Assembly (NCBI GenBank): GCA_018881555.1
Contig: JACAXG010000012.1
Location: 9,094,980-9,158,979, forward strand
DNA from: Amblyornis subalaris
Taxonomy: Eukaryota; Chordata; Aves; Passeriformes; Ptilonorhynchidae
DNA: 64,000 nt
Direction of reading: 5' to 3'
The number at the start of each line of letters is the position of its first letter. The first letter of the stretch is position 1. The translations under genes and the position numbers were made by a program. Positions 61,490 to 64,000 of this stretch are shown here, in pieces. Under the pieces are notes generated by a model. It had not been told where the DNA came from. It made no database searches and worked only from the letters and a program-made list of their open reading frames with translations.

Positions 61490-63520
61490 CCTTATCTTTG
61501 AGTTTTGGCTTGTCTTTCTGAGTGATGCTGTGTTAAAACAATTTTTAATTTTGCTATAATTTCATGCTACCAGTTTTATGAAACTTTCTCATGTAAGTTG
61601 TAATCCTCCTTACTGAGTTTTCTCAAAAGAGTAAGATACGCAATCTTTTCCCCTAGGTGAGAGCAGTGTCATAAATAGATGAAACCTTTCTCTCCCAGAG
61701 GATTTAAGAACATCTTTAGAGGAGTGCTTGCTCTTGTACTGCTGTGTTGGAATGATAACCTCTTCAGCCTCCCCAAAAGGTAGATGGGAAACAATTTCTT
61801 CTGCTTCTGCCACAACACTACTGGTATGAAGGAGTAAGTATCTCTGTCCTTACATAGCTGTTGATCGAAATTAGGTAACATGGATTTATTGTAACTTGTT
61901 TTTCATCACTTTTTTTGCCCAAAGACTAGGAGGTAAACACAACAAAAAGCAGTGTCAAAAAGTCTGTGGTCACATGATATTGAACAGATAAGAGAGCCAT
62001 TTTGGAGTTCTTCCCCCAATCCTCTTTCCACTCAGTCAGCAACCCTTAGCAAAGTGCATTCTCATATATATGCTTTGTAATCTGTTATAAACGAACGCGT
62101 AGGCCGAAATTTTAATAGCATAATATTGAATATTTAGTAGTAAAACAAAGGCAAACAGCGCTGGGCGCTTGGCAAATCTTGCCAGAGGTGTGCTCTTATT
62201 CATTCCACTGTGGGTTCAAATACCCTTAGACTGTTGCATATTCATGAAGCCCAAAAGGTAATTTACACTTCATTCATTTCCTGCTTTCCCACCACTCCAC
62301 CAGGGTGTCGCCGGTCCCAGTATTGTGTTATTTCAGGAATTCAGGTATCTGTCTTTTCTTGTTTGATTTGTGATCGATTCTTCCTGTGGGAGTTTTGGTG
62401 CAATAACAGAGTTTTTTCCTGATTTTTCTGGTGAGAAAGCAAACTCCAGCATGTACACAGTTTATCTTTTGTTGTCTTGAATTGTTTAGCTTAAAGATAT
62501 TTATTACCATGTTTTGGTAGTTTAAGGATATTTATTAACATGTATCTATTACAACTATTTTAAAGTTACTATTCACTTTAGTCTTGTTTTTATTATTGCT
62601 ACATGCTATATTTTACTATTTCTACATAGCACATTATTATTGGTAAATGTTAAATTCATATATGCGAAAGCCAACATTATCATTTACTTATTTATCACAT
62701 AATCCTTGGGAGGCCCAGGTCCATTTGACATGCAGTCTGCTTCAGACCATTATTTCCTGTTTTCAGACTTGGCCTCTTAAAATAGTGAGAACTCATTTGC
62801 AAGAGGAGCAAAGGCATGCCAGGTACAAATTACTGAGGTGTTAACGAGCAGAGTTAATACCTTCTCTCTGGGAGAAAATTTTTATATTCTTCATGGAATG
62901 TTGCTTAAAGGTCCCAGCCCTTTTTCCAGACTTAATATATTTACTGTGATGCTTCAGTCAGTCAGGTAAAGGATTTAATTATTTTAGCTGTGTGCTCTGT
63001 CTCTCCAGCGGCAATAGCAAGCAGATAGAAGCGTGCAATTGCATGTTTGACGTTACTGCCATGCAGGAGGAAGGACACACTGGGAAATTTCCTAGTGCAA
63101 AAGAACTAATAATTTAAAATGCTGATATGTTGGAATGAACTGGAAAGAAGGCTGTTACATAGAGTATGTGAAATACAGGGGTACCAAGTATTTTGCACTC
63201 TGGAGGATGCACATTAAATGTAGATACTTTTTTTTTTTAATCTAATGCTGTGTATTGAAAGGAGAGTGATGCTTTTGGGTCAGAATTACATCCAAACTTT
63301 TCAAAATTGTATTATGCCTGTTTTCGTGGACTTGGTCTAAGTTGGAGAGCAGTGGGCAATAAGAAAATAATGGTACATGATCTTTGAACAGTGACAAACT
63401 TGCATGTGTAATGTACATATGGTAAGTTGATTCCAGAGAACAAGTGACAGTGTCTCCAGCAGTACGGAGACGATTACCAGCCTCAGCACTAGGGTGAGAA
63501 ATGACATTTCGCAATTCGGA
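61490..63520. other. Intergenic region between PPIL3 and the next CpG island
   Basis: About 2 kb of AT-rich sequence with T runs and no supported gene. A GGGTTCAAATACC stretch near 62213 resembles a tRNA B box, but no cloverleaf fits around it. Confidence 0.6.
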
Positions 63521-63524
63521 GTCT

Positions 63525-63840
63525 CCCCCACACACCCCCCCACCGCCGCCTTCAGGCCGCCATGTTCTCTGCTGCGCCTTCTCGGGCCGGGAGAAAATGG
63601 CCTCGCCCGTTCTGGCGGGGCCGAAGCCCTTCCCCGAGCCCCTGCCCGGGCCGAGCGCGAAGCCTTTCGCCGGGGCGGGGATTCGGGGGCCCGGCCCCGC
63701 GTCCCCCTCGCTCCGCCCGCCCGGGGCGTCCCGGTGCCGGAAGCGCCCGCCCGCCTGAGGCGCTGCGGTGGAGGCGTTGGAAAGGGGAGTAAAAGACGGG
63801 TGGGGAATCCGTCAGTTCGCTTTTCCTCTTGGAGCAAAGT
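63525..63840 (+). promoter_or_regulatory. CLK1: CpG island, probable CLK1 promoter and first exon
   Basis: GC content and CpG rise sharply here after 2 kb of AT-rich DNA. A strong YY1-type element, GCCGCCATGTT, lies at 63556-63566, typical of TATA-less promoters. A possible first-exon donor is the GT at 63839-63840 (AAAGTAACT). No coding sequence of the next gene is in the window. CLK1 is named only because it follows PPIL3 in the conserved gene order and its first exon is non-coding in mammals. The long open frames on both strands are a side effect of base composition. Confidence 0.55.
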
Positions 63841-64000
63841 AACTGCGAGATAACCCGAGTTTTACTGTCATTGTGACTTAGCATTGGGAATTCTCCCGGA
63901 ATCCATAGAAAAGTTCTTTCAAGTCTTTAGAAGCTCACTGGGCAGTATTTGTGTGCCCATGTTAAGCACACAGAATCCTTTCATTTTCCTCAGATATGCA
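63841..64000 (+). other. Probable start of CLK1 intron 1
   Basis: Base composition drops back to AT-rich after the island and nothing coding is seen before the window ends. Confidence 0.4.

Noticed and set aside
62160..62235. tRNA-like B box (GGGTTCAAATACC) near 62213
   Set aside because: No A box, acceptor stem or anticodon arm could be fitted around it.
63337..63884. Several 76-166 codon open frames on both strands in the last CpG island
   Set aside because: Composition-driven; no resemblance to the expected CLK1 N-terminus and no conserved domain.

Overview
The window is ordinary vertebrate nuclear DNA, most likely from a bird. The evidence is AT-rich introns, three CpG-island promoters and GT-AG splicing. 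Four genes that I recall as spread over roughly 200 kb at human 2q33 fit here in about 62 kb, with no Alu- or L1-like sequence seen and one avian-type retroviral LTR. The species cannot be fixed from this; a compact reptile genome is a less likely alternative. Five single N bases show it is a draft assembly.

Layout, left to right: HYCC2 (FAM126B, +), ORC2 (+), NIF3L1 (-), PPIL3 (+), then a CpG island that by gene order probably belongs to CLK1 (+). All four coding sequences could be assembled exon by exon with matching splice phases: HYCC2 531 aa (10 exons), ORC2 572 aa (16 exons), NIF3L1 377 aa (6 exons) and PPIL3 161 aa (6 coding exons, the first holding only the start codon). These lengths agree with the mammalian proteins as I remember them. 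This is the known HYCC2-ORC2-NIF3L1-PPIL3-CLK1 neighbourhood.

The genes share no pathway. HYCC2 is a subunit of the plasma-membrane PI4KIIIalpha complex, ORC2 a core subunit of the origin recognition complex, NIF3L1 a conserved metal-binding DUF34/NIF3 protein, and PPIL3 a spliceosome-associated cyclophilin. Arrangement: HYCC2 ends (long 3' UTR, last poly(A) signal at 32508) about 0.7 kb before the ORC2 start codon; ORC2 and NIF3L1 converge with about 1.2 kb between their poly(A) signals; NIF3L1 and PPIL3 diverge from a shared CpG island.

I found no undescribed system. The most useful observations are a 168-nt, phase-symmetric, fully open cassette exon in HYCC2 (19770-19937); a GC-AG intron in ORC2; an intact solo LTR with a 5-bp target duplication lying antisense in ORC2 intron 9; a possible dual start in NIF3L1; and several structured or motif-rich spots in the HYCC2 3' UTR.
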